DNA of 64,000 bases from Basidiobolus meristosporus CBS 931.73 (GCA_002104905.1 MCFE01000041.1:124001-188000), one strand, 5' to 3'. Positions 1-11,822 are shown, counted from the stretch's first letter. Made by a program: numbers and translations. Notes: generated by a model not told the origin, from the sequence alone.

Positions 1-1581
1 TTGCCTCCGCTTAAAACAATGTTGTTGAATAGATGAGGTCTGACATCGACGTCGCAGTTCGAGATACTATTGTATATCAACTGCGACACTCCTTGGCATT
101 CATTGATGTCGAAGAGCGATTGCTGCGGCGAGAAGGGGGAACGTGAGATAAGGCACTTGCATACAGCCGCGCTCAGTCACAAACCTTTACAATGAATCTG
201 GGCGGTTGGAACATGATTTCTGGCAGAGCAAATCTCTCGGTGCCAAATTGATTGTTGTAACCATCAGGAAACTCGAATGACTTGAGAGGGCGGGTACCCA
301 CAGTGCTAGATAATACAGAATGCCATCAGTACTGTGACTGCAAGTGAGGGACAAGTATCTTGTCCAACTTCTCATCGTATATGTTCTCAAACACTTGGCA
401 CACTGATTCCTTATATTCATTAATGGCTCTCTATCGTGTTCGTTAGATTGGATGCTTCAAACCAAGGAAACATTCGACAAAAGCCTACCATCTGCATCTG
501 ATAATGGTAATTGGGGTTGGTGTTTGGCCTGTTCTTCAACTCGACTTGTGCTGGCTCACCCGCCTCCACTGGGGATTTCTTGTTGATGAGGTAGTGAGGA
601 TTGATCTCGACTCCCTTGTTCGCCTTGAAGTCATGGAGGATTTGATCAGATATGAATTCACCACCGATATTTTGCTTTAGAATGCCTGTTTGTTTCCATT
701 CATTAGCTTCTCCAATCCGGCCACTATGTGATGGGTCTTTCTAACCTTTCTTTAGAACATAACCGTCATAAACTGGAACTGCGCTTGTCATTCCGCCTCC
801 GGAGTCGAGAACCAAGGCAGTTGGCTTGCCGGAAGCAAATCTATTTCTTGAAGTTTAACCACAGGGAATTACCAGTTGTTGAAACCTCGCACTTACGCAG
901 ACAACACAGCGTTTTTACAGATAAAGAAGGCCGGGAAGTTGTATTTCTCGAAAGCGAGCTCCGCTATTTTCTCGCGAATCTCTCTTGTATTCCAAGAGGC
1001 CTCGGTAACCAAAAGGGGATGCTCCTCGGGATTGACACGCAACCGGTCCAAGAAAGCATGATTCCAAATCTCCTCAAGTACCTCCCAATCCTCAACTGGA
1101 AATCAAAACGGGTTAAATGTGTGCCCTGAATCACTGCATCAAGAATATCAACTGACCAAGGCCATCTTTCAGAGGGTTTTTGACATCCATATTTTCTCTC
1201 CAGCAAGAGAAATCGCTATCACCAACGTGGTACTTGAGTGTTTTCTTGGAAGAGGATTGTTGATCTAGAGATTCACCAGTACCAGCATCAGTCATGCTCT
1301 CATCTCGATTCTCCTCAATATTCCCGTTTTGTTGAGTTTCTGTTACGCCAACAAAAGAGGGGAATACAGTTTTAGGCGCGTCTTCACCCGCGTAGCCTGC
1401 CTTTGTCCAGCACGTTCCTACGTCGATGACCAAGGCCGAAACTTCGTCTACATGGAGAAAGGATTATGTTAATAAAATCTATTCTGCTCGCGCGTATAAG
1501 GTGCTCAGTGACGAATTCGTGAGATCTGTAAGCTCTTATCCAAAAGGATCGACATCCAATACCTCCTCCATATGTTGCCAT
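1..1581 (-). CDS. ARP4: Actin-related protein Arp4 / actin-like 6A (C-terminus outside window)
   Basis: Nuclear actin-family subunit of chromatin complexes (NuA4, SWR1 and INO80 in yeast; BAF in animals). A 19-nt first exon (1581-1563) reads MATYGG. A 115-nt intron follows, and exon 2 (1447-1157) gives [11 protein letters not shown] then [11 protein letters not shown], the actin-fold phosphate-1 loop typed as in ACTL6A. Exon 3 begins at 1095 with [13 protein letters not shown]; later exons give [13 protein letters not shown], the second phosphate loop [19 protein letters not shown], and a sequence near 60-1 ending NNIVLSGG. An acidic, serine-rich insert after the first loop (about 1230-1330) is the variable Arp4-specific region. 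The gene runs off the left edge, so roughly the last 60-80 residues are missing. It is divergent from the Rab5 gene, with about 800 bp between. Identity is firm from motif order; exact inner exon borders near 300-430 are less certain. Confidence 0.9.
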
Positions 1582-2378
1582 TTCCAAGCAGTTTCTTGAC
1601 TTGACAAGAATTATGTTACAGAACAAAAACACCAGTTACAATAATAAATAAGATTTTGTATCGCTGTTGTGATTGCTGGGAGTCACCAATCATTTCAAAT
1701 GTTTAACGAAATCAAGTTAAGGCTTGGCTTAATAGTCGCGAACTTAATCAACTTTGAGATCTGCTGCTAAATAAATATAAACTCGAGTGTTATATCAGCT
1801 GTCCCAACAAATATAATGTATTAATGGACATGTGGACTTCAACCAACTCCTACATGAACTTGTTACCAACTTTGTGATGATTGTATCAGTGCAATGAAGT
1901 TTATCAGCCATGCAAGCGCTGCAAGAGCAAGGAAGTTTCTTGATTATGAGTAATCTCACGTGCAAGAAACCTACGGTCAATCAATCAACTTGACTTCCTG
2001 TGTTAGAGACATAATGGCCACTACATAATAGGGATATTGACAATAACCATAATTGCGGTGCGACTAATGCTGGGAGCCTCCAAATCGCTTTTGGCCTGGA
2101 AATTATCCGTCCATGATTTAGACGTCATTCATTGACAATGCTATTGCGCATATTTAACCCACCATTCATCCACACATGCTTCCTTTGAATTTACCTGATT
2201 GCCTTTCAATTTGCAGAATACTTGTGCCACAAGAGCCTTTCTTTTTGAAACAGTCATACATTATTAAGATACAAAACACAGGTCATCTTTGAGTGCGTCC
2301 TGAGCCATTTCCTTCCGCATAACTATTGACGCTTGCTTCGTAATCCCAGCATAGCACATCCACTTATTTTGTTTAGTC
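1582..2378. other. Divergent intergenic region, Arp4 / Rab5
   Basis: No open frame that resembles a protein. It must hold the promoters of both divergent genes, but I see no convincing TATA or shared motif. Confidence 0.6.
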
Positions 2379-3500
2379 ATGTCTGCCCAACCAGCCAGTC
2401 AAAGTTCCAACAAGCTATACCAATTCAAGTTAGTGCTCTTAGGTAGGTCGTACCAACTCGCAACTTTCCAACCTTCGCCTTATTGATGTGACTCGTTTTT
2501 CTGTAGGGGAATCCGCTGTTGGAAAGTCTAGGTACTCTGCACGATTTATCAACTTTCGCAACAGTTGTTAACTTCAGCTCACCCACTTCAAAGCTTAGTG
2601 CTTCGTTTTGTAAAAGATCAATTTGACGATTACAGAGAGAGCACCATCGGTGGTGAGTACACACTGTGTTAAACTATCAGCGAAGTTCAGTGACAGATGC
2701 AATATAGCTGCATTCTTGACGCAGACGATATCACTTGATGAAAACACCACTGTGAAGTTTGAGATCTGGTAAATACCGTATTTTGGACCTCCTTGCGGCT
2801 ACGTACTTACATTTATCTAGGGATACCGCCGGACAAGAAAGATACAAGGTATTGTCTTGATACGTATCATAACTTCGATACCAGGCCGTGCTCACGCTAT
2901 GCATCCTAGAGCTTGGCGCCCATGTATTATCGTAACGCCAATTGTGCGATTGTCGTGTACGATATCACTCAGCCGGTAAGATTTATGGGCGCTGAAGTAT
3001 ATGGAAATTGATTTCTAGGTCTAATGAAACGAGTCTCTTGAAGGCCTCTCTGGACAAAGCCAAATCCTGGATCAAGGAACTACGAAGACAAGCAGACCCT
3101 AATATAGTCATAGCTCTCGCAGGGAACAAAAGCGACCTTGTGTCTCGCCGGGCCATCGCTACTGAAGTAATGTTGTGTTGAACATCGGGTCAACGGTCAC
3201 AGTATGTTAATCATCAGGTTTAGGATGCCCAGTCATACGCCAATGAGGGCGGGCTACTTTTCTTTGAAACCTCAGCCAAGACTGCACACAATGTCAACGA
3301 GCTGTTCACTGCAATAGGTATTTGCTGGCTGTACATGCACACACAGGAAATCGCTTTTGACTCACCGGCTCTGCCCATCCTCACCAGCCAAAAAACTACC
3401 CTTGGAACAAATAGCAGCCTCGCGTAATCGGAACAGCCTAAGCCAAAGACAAGGGATCGATTTAACTCAGGCCAACAATGCCAACGGATGCGCCTGTTGA
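2379..3500 (+). CDS. VPS21: Rab5-family small GTPase (Vps21/Ypt51 type)
   Basis: Early-endosome GTPase controlling vesicle fusion. Seven or more short exons. Exon 1 (2379-2442) gives [20 protein letters not shown]; following exons supply the P-loop GESAVGKSS, the switch I stretch [14 protein letters not shown], the G3 motif [28 protein letters not shown], the G4 motif GNKSD, and the G5 motif ETSAK. The last acceptor that keeps the Rab5 sequence ([15 protein letters not shown]) sits just before position 3411 and leads to a C-terminal CAC, the double-cysteine geranylgeranylation signal expected of Rabs. The intron near 2976-3018 does not restore the frame if spliced GT-AG exactly, which is reported separately. 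The Rab5 subfamily call rests on the YRNA and SAKT motifs, which I know from the family. Function is inferred; the TBC RabGAP downstream could be a regulator of some Rab, not necessarily this one. Confidence 0.9.
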
Positions 3501-4139
3501 TTATCCATCTTGCCACCGCCGCTTTGCCATTGTCCAGCTTGTATTTCACAGCGATGTTTATCCAATATTTTGACGTACACCGTCATACATCATTGCTCGA
3601 AGTTTGAGAGATTGCTACCTCATCCATATTCCCTCCTTGAAACAAACAGATGATTGCTGCTATTATCGAATATGTAATGTCAAGATAGAATTAAACTGGC
3701 TTTTCCAATCAACTCGAACCGTACCAAGTGGAACAAAATGAAATTCAATCAAATGCAGCTTAATTAAATGTTTATTGACTCGTGCGCCACCCAGATTGGC
3801 ACGACTCAGATTCAGGTAGGTCTGTCGATCAACGTGTTGGCGAGCAGCATCTGTATTCACTGCATACCTCTACTACCCTCGATAAGCATCTTCTTCGGCC
3901 CAACGTGTTGCAGGGAAATAAAGGATAATGATGACTGAGCGATGCAGCAATTGATTGACACGCTGTATGGTAAGGGGTGGGTAGATTACCCTGTGGCATG
4001 CATGCCTGTTATTGTCTAACAATACATGCAATGTTGAACGCTGGACAAACAAGGCGCATACATGGTTGTGTAAATTTTCAGTGAGTCTGATCTAATCAAC
4101 CTGGATTTAGAGTGCTACACTGTTCATTAGATTACTTTA
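3501..4139. other. Intergenic, no gene seen
   Basis: 3' flank of the Rab5 gene and upstream flank of the TBC gene. Only short random frames; no RNA gene recognised. Confidence 0.5.
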
Positions 4140-4586
4140 TTTAAGAGAAGTTTCCACCTGACCCCTTACTAAAAGCAATCTTCTCCCCCGTCCCCTTTGC
4201 CCTTACTTGTTTCGCCCTAGAGCTTTCTACTCAATCATCCCTACTAGGCGGATCCACATAATATTCGCGCCTATTTGTACCCGTTCTTTACCCAGCCCTT
4301 CTTCATAAATTATTCGAAGTGCTTTCAACCAACTTTGTTGCCTTCTTTGCTGCTGCTTTGTCTCTTTTAATCCTTTCTCTTGACCTCTCTTTGATACAGT
4401 CTGCTCGAAGTAGACCTCCTCTATGATACTCTCTTTGCTTTAATATTTACTCCTTGTTAGTTGGTCGCTGTTCCTACTATATCTATTTCACCTTTGTGGT
4501 CCTTGTTTTTCCTGTACTTTTATAATCACTTCATTCTTTCAATCCTTACCGTATAATTATATTTGCTTCTCTAACCCTTTTTTGCC
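4140..4586 (+). promoter_or_regulatory. Long pyrimidine-rich leader upstream of the TBC gene
   Basis: For about 440 nt the plus strand is dominated by C and T, ending directly at the start codon at 4587. Such CT-rich tracts are common in promoters and 5' leaders of active fungal genes (family knowledge). One ATG inside, at 4423, opens a six-codon upstream frame closing at 4443. If transcription starts before it, this could dampen translation of the main frame. No clear TATA. Confidence 0.45.
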
Positions 4587-6289
4587 ATGTCTGCTAACCT
4601 CGGTCTTTCCACAAAGGATGCTCCTCAGATCACTTACACGCCTAGTTCTCATTGTCCGCATCGTTCCCCTGGGCTATGCTCGCGAAGCGCCACCGAACCA
4701 ACTAACCAAGATAATAGTGCTGCCTTCAAATTTTCGCACGCTAGCAGAAGTGCCACCACTCTAAGAGTTGATTCCCGTGAATCAAATAACTGTGAACCTT
4801 CGAGCCCTAGAAGCCAAAGATTTTTGAGAACTCCGACCTCCCCCACCTTTAGAAATCGTTCCTCCGGTTTGCTCACTCCACCCGAGCTGAGAGCCAGTGG
4901 GTCTTCAGACGACGAGACCGATTGTGAGGATGACGACGACCGAAGCTTTTTCGAGGAGAGGTACGTATACCGGTGGTGATTCTTCACGCTTACCTGGAGT
5001 TTAATTCGTTAATTTGGACCCTGTGCATTGTGTCAATAGGGATCAGTATGGATTTAAAAAGTCCACTCAATATTCCACGAAAGATGACTATGAGAGGTTC
5101 ATATCCGACTATGAGCCGATTGTGCAGAGGAGACGCGAGAAATGGCATTCTTTAATTAAAAGCTACCACGGCACTCTACCCGCCGGCTCCCCAACAATAA
5201 AACGATACATTCGTAAGGGGATACCAAATGAATATAGACGGCAGGTTAGTTGAGACGTTTATGTCGAAACTCGTTAGTTCGTGGCTAATTCAAGCGACTT
5301 TAGTGCTGGCTTCACTATAGCGGTGCCGAGGCTCGGATGAGAGCAAACCCTGGAGAATACGACTCCCTCATCCGTAAAATACGACAACCAGAGTTCAACA
5401 ATGAGTATGTGGAAATCATCGAGAGAGGTAGTGTGATCGTGATGCTGATAAATGTAGGCTTCTTAGATTTATCGCTGATCAGTTTTCATGACTCCTTCCA
5501 GACCTTCACCGAACTTTCCCAGACAACATCAAGTTCAAGGCTAAGATCTCTGCCAGAGGCTCGATTCATACGCAGGATATTGCGACGCTCCAGTCGTTGC
5601 GTCGAGTGTTGGTGGCATTCTCACTGTGGTCCAGTTCAGTTGGATACTGTCAGTCATTGAGTTATGTGGCCGGATTACTGCTTCTCTTCATGAATGAAGA
5701 GGAGTCATTTTGGACCCTCGTATGTCTAGTGGAGGACATCATCCCTTCAGAGATGTACTCAGCCACTATGGAGGGAGCGATTATCAATCAGGAAGTATTC
5801 ATGCTGTTACTGCGAGATAAATTCCCTACAATCTACGACCGCCTAGACAAACAGACGACATCAGGAATGCCACCAGTTACTCTGACCGTTAGTCACTGGT
5901 TTTCCACCATCTTTGTAGGAGTGATGCCAGTGGAGAATGTTTTAAGAATCTGGGATTGCTTGTTCTACGAAGGATACAAGATCGCATTTCGTATCGCTCT
6001 AACCCTATTTAAAATGAACGAACACGAGATCATGAGCACACAAGACCCATTGATTCTATTCCAAAAGATCCAGGATATGCCCAAGAACGTGATAGACTGT
6101 CACAGTCTCCTAGAGGTAACATTTCAGATATATACAACACCACACGCCTGCTGCTCCATACTAATCGAATCTTTCACTGAACAGAGCTGCTTTAAACTAA
6201 CATCCCTCTCGCGGAAGGAAATCGACCATCACTCCCGTAAATACCAGAAATCCAAATGCCGAAACGGGGCCCGTAGTGTCTCCTTATAA
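4587..6289 (+). CDS. TBC-domain Rab GTPase-activating protein (GRTP1/TBC1D6-like)
   Basis: Predicted to speed GTP hydrolysis on a Rab. Exon 1 encodes a serine-rich, probably disordered N-terminus ending in an acidic run (SSDDETDCEDDDD). After an intron ending near 5039, the TBC domain starts: KRYIRKGIPNEYRRQ, then CWLHYSGAEARM. A split exon restores IERDLHRTFPDN, which carries the catalytic arginine finger, and SVGYCQSLSYVAG supplies the glutamine finger (YxQ). EEESFWTLVCLVEDI and VENVLRIWDCLFYEG follow the usual TBC order. The C-terminus after LLE (about 6114) is either continuous or loses an in-frame 81-nt intron (6115-6195); both give the same stop at 6289. All catalytic residues are present, so it should be active. 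The substrate Rab cannot be read from sequence. Confidence 0.88.
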
Positions 6290-6778
6290 CCCCACCAGAA
6301 GATACACGCGTGCCCATTCACAACTACCCTAATTATTTTTGTTTCCCTCCCAAGATTGTTTCAACTTCAACTATGTTCTCGGTAGAGAGGACCAAATAGA
6401 AAAAGGAAAACCCAAACCAACTCGTCTCTTCTCATTCGGCCGATGTTTCGCCAACCACGAGTTGGAAGGAGTGGTGGGATTTTGGCTAGAGAGAGAGAAA
6501 TGACCCCTTTCAAATTTTACGGCTCCTGTGACACAAGAGTGATTTCTCCGCCTTGTGGACGAGAATAAATCAGAAAATCCGAATTCACGGTGGGGGGTGT
6601 CCTTTGGAGACACGTGATGAGGGTGGGCATTAATGTTATTTACCATTTCGATGATTGGATCGACGTAGGAGATGGTGGTTGGTATAGGTCTAATTGCATG
6701 CGGAATTGGAAGATGATTGCGAAGTGGGAACCATTATACTTTCATACTCGACATAGCCCCAAAGTGCTATAGTACGAA
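6290..6778. other. Intergenic, no gene seen
   Basis: 3' flank of the TBC gene and promoter of the OST3/6-like gene. No supported feature. Confidence 0.5.
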
Positions 6779-7563
6779 ATGAAGAAAGGGACGGCGCTTA
6801 CGCTATTAATATGCTTTTGTACACTGCTCGGCTGCTTCGCCAGCCCGGAGAGGCGGAGCCAACTTGAAAGCCTACCGGCGAACTCGAACGGGGTGATACA
6901 GCTCAAAGGGGCCTCCTTCGAGCTGCTGACTTCGACACCGCGCGACTATGCGGCGGTTGTTTTGTTAACTGCACTTGGACCGGAGTTTGGGTGCTCCGCA
7001 TGTGGGTAAGCGCAACGTTCGCACCCTACCATTTGGCTTTCGTTTATGGCGGCCAATTTCTAACCTCGCCCCCGCTTCAATAGTCACTTCGATCCGAACT
7101 ATCAGCTTTTATCGAAGGGCTGGATTTCTAGCAAAAACCCGGAGCAGTTGTATTTCGGTCAATTGGACGTCGCAATGGGCCGAGAGGTTTTCCTGCATCT
7201 CAGCGTCAACTCCGCACCGTACATCCTATTCTACCCACCAACCGAAGGTTCCAAGGCCCCAGGTGGTGAAGGGCCTATCGTGTACTCGTTCAGAAGGTAA
7301 CCCGAGCAGCTGGCATTTCGTGAGAACAATCGATTAACCCCCCCCCCCCAAGCGTTGATGAATAGCCTCCAGGCGGAACCATTGGCTGAGTTCTTATCAC
7401 AACACCTTGGCATTGAAGTAAGGGGGAATTTGGAAACGGTTGGGTGTAGAACAAGTGAATCTCGGACATCTTCTTCGTCGCTCTGCTCCTCCTCTCGTTC
7501 AGCACGGTCATCTACCTGTTCCGCATTAAGAGTGGTGGCTATCCCTTTAGATTGGTCTTCTAA
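6779..7563 (+). pseudogene. OST3: OST3/OST6-like oligosaccharyltransferase subunit, membrane domain damaged
   Basis: OST3/OST6 (TUSC3/MAGT1) are ER subunits of oligosaccharyltransferase with a lumenal thioredoxin fold followed by four membrane helices. Here exon 1 gives a clear signal peptide (KKGTALTLLICFCTLLGCF) and the thioredoxin domain with its CSAC redox motif. Exon 2 (7082-7299) continues with HFDPNYQLLSKGW, NSAPYILFYPP and ends IVYSF. Exon 3, after an acceptor with a run of 12 C nearby, reads LQAEPLAEFLSQHLGIE. The family should then have three helices and loops of about 110 residues, but only about 50 nt follow before a frame with one helix, FFVALLLLSFSTVIYLFR, and the terminal KSGGYPF that matches the family's last helix. 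That frame is closed upstream by TGA at 7456, and no acceptor bypasses it. Thus the lumenal half looks intact, while helices 1-3 are missing. It may be a pseudogene, a soluble truncated form ending about 7597, or an assembly fault. Confidence 0.7.
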
Positions 7564-8016
7564 ACCCCGCCGAACCTGGGCTGGTGCTAGGGAATAAATC
7601 GTTCATTTGATACTGGTTAAACCTTGATGAGTGTGGGGGTGGGTCGGCTTGGTCTTAAAAGAATTTAATACAGAATGGATGTGGCTTGGATAGAGTATAT
7701 AAAACATAGCTGAATATCTACATGCTTCATATAGATACACTACTAACTTCTCCCACGGATAACATTATAGGGGGGGGTAACAAAAGATGCTGACTTGATT
7801 GTCGGTTGAGGAGGTGGTGGTCAGCAACCAACAGTAAGGGCGAACAAAGCATGGAACCAACATTCAGAACAATGAACAAAGCAAGATCGTGTAAATAGGG
7901 GAAATAATAAAATGGCTAGAGTGAACCAAGTCTAGTAAACCGACCGATGTGAGAGTCGGATTCAGATTGTGTTCAATGATTATTCTTCGTAATCTAACTA
8001 TAAACATGCTCTCTTT
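7564..8016. other. Intergenic between convergent OST3-like and GSK3 genes
   Basis: No gene seen. Contains a TATA-like sequence at about 7694-7703 with no frame behind it, and a run of eight G at 7770-7777. Confidence 0.5.
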
Positions 8017-9669
8017 CTATTCAACCATCGAGTCGTTCGGTTGGTGAGTCATACACGAATCCAAGTCAATCCCTGCCGAGCGGAGCTGTGCCTCGGCATG
8101 TGTCGGGATTAGGACTCGATTGAGATCGGGTCGGAGCGCTAGTTCTATAATGACAACAAGAGCTGGTTAGTATCGGAAGTACTTGTGAGGTCGATTGGGA
8201 CCCGTACCCTCTGGGGTGAAATTGAACAGCGGTGGCAGGCTTCGATCTTTGGACATTCTGGTACCTGGGTGACGTAACTCATCAAAAAACGGATGTGCCA
8301 TCGCCTCTAGAGCGGTCAGACGCTTGGTAGGAGTATAGTCAAGAACCTTTGAAATAAGGTCGAGAGCTTCGGCAGGTGGGTTTTGGGAACGGAAGACCTA
8401 TGTCAGAGCAGGTGAATTAATCTAGAGTCCTATGAGTTTAGTATGTTTGGTGGCTTACCCTAGAGAACGGATGAGGCTTAATCTGCGGGAAACGATGCTC
8501 CATATAGTTAGGATTCATCGTTTGGATTTGCTCCCGGGACGGCGTCCCCAATACTTTGATGATCTCCACAAGTTGATCGATGCCACTTTCACCGGGAAAC
8601 AGTGGCTGGCCCAAAATTAATTCAGCCATCACACACCCGCTGGACCAGATATCTGTAGAGAGGACATCAACCAATTTGCGCATGTTCATCCCAACAGATC
8701 AGACTTACCAATACTGGTAGTGTAGTCGGTAGCACCAAAAATCAACTCGGGTGCACGGTAGTATCGCGAGCAGATGTATGCGACGTTCGGCTCCCCAACG
8801 ACTAGCTTCTTCGCGCTGATGTGGAGTTCGTTAGATATGTTTGGAATGGAAATCAGTACCAACCGCATACCTTCCAAAATCGCATAGCTTCAATATGCCA
8901 AGAGAGGGGTTGACAAGTAGATTCTGAGGCTTTATATCGCGATGACAGATTCCGAGGGAGTGGATATAAGCCAGCGAGCGAAACAGTTGGTACATGTAAA
9001 GCTTCACATGCAGTATAGGCACGGATTGCTTGACACTAGTGTGCTGCCGATTCACACGGTAAACAGTCTCAGGAATGTATTCCAATACAAGATTCAAGAA
9101 AACCTCGTCCTTCTACAGAACCGGAAGATATTAGACATGGAGAAAGAGGGGTCGAAACATGGCAGCCCTCGTACCTTTTCACCGTTAGAATAGAAGAACG
9201 CTTTCAGGGACACAATGTTTGGGTGAACAAGCAACCTCATAATCTGCAACTCACGATTCTAGGGTGAAGTGGATTGTCAAACATGGTTCGCCAGATATTC
9301 GAGAAGGCAGGTTGCTATGCGGAGGGAGGGGAATACAATACCTTGAAGCGTTTGTCCTGCAGTACTTTTTTAATAGCAATCTCGTCTCCGCTGTCAGCAA
9401 GTTTTGCCTTGTACACAACACCAAAAGAACCGTTACCAACTGCTTTGTAGTTGGTATAGCTAAGCTCGCATTGATCTCCAGATTTACCATCCTGAACCGC
9501 AACTTTAACTATCTTATGAGGGTCGGTCTCTAGTTTTAAAGAAATACAAGTAGGTTATTGTTATAGTTTATTCCTCAATATCCCCCGACAACTCGGCCCT
9601 CCTCAGAAAATAATACGTTAACGTACCGAAGCCTCTACCGCCATTTAAGGAAGAAACCAGGGAAGACAT
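8017..9669 (-). CDS. GSK3: Glycogen synthase kinase 3 family protein kinase
   Basis: Ser/Thr kinase of the GSK3/shaggy family. Exon 1 (from 9669) reads [14 protein letters not shown] and joins [15 protein letters not shown]. Then come the glycine loop [14 protein letters not shown], the catalytic lysine in [13 protein letters not shown], the family signature [13 protein letters not shown], the catalytic loop [21 protein letters not shown], and the activation-loop tyrosine in [12 protein letters not shown], the autophosphorylated site of this family. [21 protein letters not shown] and PLFNFTPE complete the lobe. An intron with donor just after PE restores the usual GSK3 tail [16 protein letters not shown] to the stop at 8017; without that splice the frame would stop early at 8167. 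At least seven exons. All catalytic residues are present. It is convergent with the OST3-like gene. Confidence 0.93.
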
Positions 9670-11512
9670 TAGATGTAGTGAAAATAAGCGGATGTATGGG
9701 CGGTTTGTTTCTTTAATTTAAAAGAAAGTGTATTCAGCTGACGAGCGGTAGAAACGGGAGGGACTAGCAAAAGGTAGACTAAGAAGGAGGAGACAGGCAC
9801 AAAAGTCAAAAAGGCACCAAACAAAAATTAAGGGGCACTCCTAGCGTGTAGGAAGGTCAAGTGAGTGAGCATTATGTCAAGGAGGTCACCTGAAGGCATT
9901 CACCACACCTACCTGACCAGGCTGATCCCAGAATAGATGAGAGCTGCTAGGCGATCAGAATCAAGCCAATAATATGCATAATAATTAGCTAGCAGTCCCC
10001 CTTACTTCCTTTCGTCACCACCTCGAGTGGCATCCTTGCTGTTTCATGATCCTGTGACTCTTACTACTGGATTATGTGTGTTTCGTATTTGCTTGAAAAG
10101 CCACCAGTGACGGAAAACAATTGGCAGCATTCATTCTAAAACACAGAAATAATCGTATATGGTAGTTTGGAGTAACCAATAAATACCATGATTACAATTA
10201 GCATCCATATCTTATTTTGCATATCTGGTGTGGTAGTTACTTGGAGATTCCCCTGCTGCATCGCTCTAACATCACTCTGTAGAGAAAGTCGGCATAATCC
10301 TACTAACAGCCCAAGATAAGGCCAACCCAAGACAACTCGAGACGGGTAACCCGATGGCTCAACTACCTGAGCGTGGAGGCATCGTTGGTACTGGATTTCA
10401 TGATGCGATTGGCGATTGCCCTTAAACACATTCCGAAAACGTCCTACAAGGGGTGAAGGTGGGCGGTATTTCAAGGCAATCTATCATTTATCCGTTGCTC
10501 AATCAGGGTGTTTTTGAGGCAGTACAAAGGCTCCAAGTACAATAGACATGTAGTGTACATTGAGTCCTCCAACTACAACTCAAATAAATCAGTGACGCTT
10601 ATAATCAGGTTCAAAGTATTCGGGGTTTTGGAAGAGCATTCTTAGTTAAGCATTATGACCTCATGGCAGCCAGTGACAGCGAACTCAAAATAGCTTCGGG
10701 TAGGATGGTTACACGCTGGGGTATTTCCACGAGATAAAGGCTCAGGGGAAGGAAAGATTGGTCATACATTGCTGGGGTTTAGCCAGGCTCCAAAGACCCT
10801 CTAGACTAGAGCATATCTTGAGCGAATAACCGGCTGCCAAGAATAGTGGAAAAGGAAGATGTCTCGGGTGACACAGGGAATCCGTTATAGCAGCATTCTG
10901 CCACTCACTCATATATTATCTAAGCCATGTTCTTGAAGCCGACACTACTCGTTTTGGAGAGCGGATTCAGATCATTGGCTGAATTGGCAAACATCATAGC
11001 AACCCTTATGGGGAATGACCTGAGATCTTGATTCCATTAGCTAGATTCTCATTATCTCATCTTCGCTTACTTCTTTAGTCAATAGATGGACGATGGTAGT
11101 GCTATATGTCCCATAAAAAAGGTCTCGAGCGCGCCTCGCAGTCTCTGTGATATGACAGCCCTATTGGCCCATTTTCGGATGCCTCAGCTAACCTCAACTA
11201 CGGAAAAACACAGAATCCCATTGTTTCACAACTCTAGTCATGATAGCACGAGTGGTACAACCGAGATTTCGCCTCCGCAATTTTGGCAAACACCAAGGAG
11301 TTGGCTAGGATGTGAACGCTCATGATTAGATTGGAAAGCACGGACGTCCACAGTGCAAGGCCTAGATCTGATAGAATACGATATTACCTGGCATCCTGGT
11401 ATGCGTGTATGAGATATGTAAATGAGATTGTCTCGCTAAATAAAGGTTTATTCATACAATGATTGAATTAGAGTCAAACTATATACAACTATCAAACAGT
11501 GCTCATCGCAGG
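9670..11512. other. Gene-poor stretch upstream of GSK3
   Basis: First part is the GSK3 promoter. Beyond about 10.1 kb there are only short frames on both strands (for example 10136-10474 minus, one hydrophobic C-terminal segment) that match nothing I recognise. The last 60 bases hold AATAAA-like signals on the minus strand (about 11451) that fit the 3' end of the zinc-knuckle gene at 11513. Confidence 0.45.
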
Positions 11513-11788
11513 TCAAGCCAGCGGGGGAGCGACGAAATCTTGGTTCTCAAAGCGTCTATACCACAACTTGTGTGTGGAGGCAGCTATCTGGGCCATGTCC
11601 ATTTCAAACTCCTTCTGGCTTGTTAGCGAAACCGATTGCCCCTCTAGGCCGCGTGAGTCTAACTGGTTTAATATCCTCTCAAGCTCTTGGATAGCGAGCT
11701 CGCACTCAGTGCTTCGATGGGCTCCTTGGCAATGTGGGCATCCTTGTTTGGATTGTTTACGGGAGAATAGTGATTGGAGCTTGTTCAT
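11513..11788 (-). CDS. Small zinc-knuckle protein, copy A of a tandem pair
   Basis: Unrecognised family. A single-exon 91-residue protein with a basic N-terminus, then CPHCQGAHRSTEC, which is C-x2-C-x3-H-x4-C. This resembles the CCHC zinc knuckle of Gag and nucleic-acid-binding proteins but is one residue shorter between the second Cys and His than the classic C-x2-C-x4-H-x4-C form. A helix-like acidic segment ELAIQELERIL follows, and then LTSQKEFEMDMAQ. The neighbour at 12223-12495 has the same architecture and matching residues throughout this core, so both are most likely real genes from a duplication. A TATA-like box lies about 40 nt upstream, and AATAAA about 60 nt downstream. Single-strand nucleic-acid binding is a reasonable guess, nothing more. 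Confidence 0.6.
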   Translation of the reverse strand: MNKLQSLFSRKQSKQGCPHCQGAHRSTECELAIQELERILNQLDSRGLEGQSVSLTSQKEFEMDMAQIAASTHKLWYRRFENQDFVAPPLA

Positions 11789-11822
11789 TGTTTCGAATGG
11801 AATTTTTCTCTCCAGGATGGGC

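Noticed and set aside
7694..7703. TATA-like sequence on the plus strand
   Set aside because: No coding frame follows before the end of the convergent GSK3 gene.
8942..9193. Plus-strand frame opposite the GSK3 catalytic loop
   Set aside because: Antisense shadow of a well-supported kinase exon.
10136..10474. Minus-strand 112-codon frame with one hydrophobic segment
   Set aside because: No homology recognised, no splice partner, no promoter signal.
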